From Cycas panzhihuaensis (Eukaryota > Cycadophyta), in the NCBI GenBank assembly GCA_023213395.1, contig CM041465.1, positions 250,177,741 through 250,241,740 on the forward strand: 64,000 bases of DNA, read 5' to 3'. The notes beneath the pieces are model-generated. The model did not search any database and had not been told where the DNA came from. It saw only the letters and a program-made list of their open reading frames with translations. The first letter of the stretch is position 1. Each line of letters begins with the position of its first letter. Position numbers and translations under genes: made by a program. Of the stretch, positions 62,451 to 64,000 are shown piece after piece.

Positions 62451-63276
62451 ACCTTGTATTATGTGTTGTTATACTCTATTATATGACAGGGATTTTCTTT
62501 TCTTTTCTTAGAAAACTATTATATGATAAAGAATTTTTATAATAAAACTGATTAACCAAATAGGGGCATTAAGGGGTTTTGCCTAATTAATCATTTGATG
62601 TATTGAATAGGCCTTAAATGAGTTATTTGATATAAAACTACTTCTTCTTGGTAATTTTAATCACTTATGTTTGGTTTATCTAATATTAGGTCTTTTCATT
62701 TGTAAAGAAATTAATGGTATAAACTTTTAGATCAACCTAGTTCTGCTAGTATTTTTGGTTTGTAACATTTGTAGATACCACTCATATGTATCCACTTAGA
62801 TTTTTTAGTATTTTATGGATTGTATCTCATTTTAATTCTAAAAATCTAGAATATTATTATCTTCCATCTCCTTTAAATAATTTTCCTTTTACTTATAACC
62901 CTATTTTTTTTTTCTTTCTCTTTTAATTGCACCTTGATATTTTTCTTAGCTTTTTTTATACCCTAGAAATGTTCTTTAAGAGCTCTTTTAGTGATTATGT
63001 AGAAAAATAAAATTGATAGAAAATAATAATGTACAAATGAAAAGAACAATAGATACTAGGATCATAATTGTGCCCTTAAGGTACCTTAACTTAAATTAAG
63101 ACCATAAGAATATTGTTATAACAATATTTAAATATAAAACATTGAGTGTGTATTTATTATATATAACATGGCTATGTGTGGGACCTACCATTAAATATTA
63201 ATATCGTAATAAAATGAATTGTATAAATATATATTATAGATTTACTTCATAAAGCATAAACCAAGCTATTCTAACA
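62451..63276 (-). other. C9 upstream region and 3' LTR of C10
   Basis: No gag could be read upstream of the C9 protease. The right edge GCTATTCTAACA at 63276, followed by a purine tract, is the LTR end of C10. Where C9 ends and the C10 LTR starts is not visible. Confidence 0.4.
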
Positions 63277-63287
63277 CTCCCCCATAA
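63277..63287 (-). promoter_or_regulatory. Polypurine tract of C10
   Basis: The complement reads TTATGGGGGAG before TGTTAGAATAGC, the LTR start in minus sense. Confidence 0.75.
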
Positions 63288-64000
63288 TGTACATTTGGAA
63301 ACACATAAGTTTCTTTGAATTTATAATGCTTGATCTTCAAAAATATCTTAAAAATAATATATAAAACTTAGTTTTCAATTTGAATTTTAACTTGTTTTCG
63401 TTGTATCAACTCTTGAATGTAGTAATGATACTTGATCTTGATATGCTTTATTCTTGTTTGTAAAATTGAGTTCTTCATCATAGATATAGTATTTTAATTA
63501 TTATGTTGAATCTCTATAAGTTCATTCTAATTTTGATGTAGATCTTGGAATATCTCTCTAAAATTAACTAATTTATAAACATTTGTTTTAACTTCTTTAT
63601 ATTTTGCCTTAGGTTCATCATTTTAAATCACTTGAGATGTCATCATTCTCTTATCAAAATCTAGATCAAGAATAGCTCTTGGATTAGGCTCAATAACAAT
63701 ATGTATATCTTCATCAACTTGCAAATCCTTTTTATTATTTGAATAATTAGAATTATTTTTAAAATTTATGTCCTTAAATTTGATTTAACATTTGAAATAA
63801 GAACTTTAATTAAATTTGAATCATTAGTAACATCAAGATATATAAGTAAATTTCATTCATATTCAACTTTAAATACAATCTCCTTTAAAATAATAGGAAC
63901 ATTTATAAAAATGAGTAAAGAAACTTTAATGTCTAGAATTACTTGATCACAATCATCAGTAGATTCTTTACATCTAATAATAGGTTCATCACACTCAACA
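63288..64000 (-). pseudogene. C10: Ty1/copia RNase H end and unresolved upstream sequence
   Basis: The minus strand at about 63300-63560 reads a copia RNase H terminus: NELIEIQHNN, MMKNSILQTRIKHIKIKYHYY, RKQVKIQIEN and IIFKIFLKIKHYKFKE. Stops are frequent. The sequence from about 63600 to the window end keeps a coding look on the minus strand (YDEPIIRCKESTDDCDQVIL, DLDFDKRMMTSQVI), but I cannot match it to reverse transcriptase. It may be an inserted or rearranged segment. The element continues beyond the window. Confidence 0.65.

Overview
This window looks like nuclear DNA from a seed plant with a large, AT-rich, transposon-dominated genome. It contains no bacterial or organellar gene organisation and no recognisable host gene. 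Nearly all interpretable sequence is decayed LTR retrotransposon: Ty1/copia with integrase upstream of reverse transcriptase, Ty3/gypsy with integrase downstream, and non-autonomous relatives. Primer-binding sites resemble the complement of the initiator methionine tRNA 3' end, as in plant elements. The species cannot be named from the sequence.

Layout. 1-2330: 3' part of a + strand copia element (C0) and its probable 3' LTR. 2331-4214: minus-strand gypsy gag-protease relic, whose leader is split by a complete non-coding LTR element (E1, 4215-7345). A primer site and a long candidate LTR with short internal repeats follow (to about 9.47 kb). 9.47-10.64 kb: degenerate tandem repeats. 10.64-31.95 kb: a nested stack. 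A minus-strand copia (C1) has its pol at 10.64-13.56 kb and its gag and protease at 31.0-31.95 kb. The 17.4 kb between is a three-LTR, two-interior non-autonomous dimer (E2, 13559-30982). E2 itself carries a + strand copia (C3, 14401-18582) in one interior and a full-length + strand gypsy (G4, 23862-30605) in its right-hand LTR. 31.95-33.18 kb is unassigned. 33179-36056 is a 2.9 kb nearly pure TA array. 36.2-37.5 kb is unassigned. 37543-40170 is a shrunken chromodomain gypsy element (G2). 40.17 kb to the end is a head-to-tail run of minus-strand copia-type elements (C4, C5, C6, C7, gag-only E8, C9, C10), several delimited by their own primer site, polypurine tract or LTR.

Nothing here is likely to be an active autonomous element. 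Every coding relic has stops, frameshifts or deletions. The stops I could interpret and the mismatches in four target-site duplications are all of the C-to-T / G-to-A kind, as expected from heavily methylated, silenced DNA. By eye the LTR pairs differ in age: E1 about 83% identical (59 differences in 343), G4 about 91% over its first 370 bp, and E8 about 92% (27 differences in 322). The most informative features are the four-layer nest, the triple-LTR dimer, the gag-only element and the kilobase-scale TA array.
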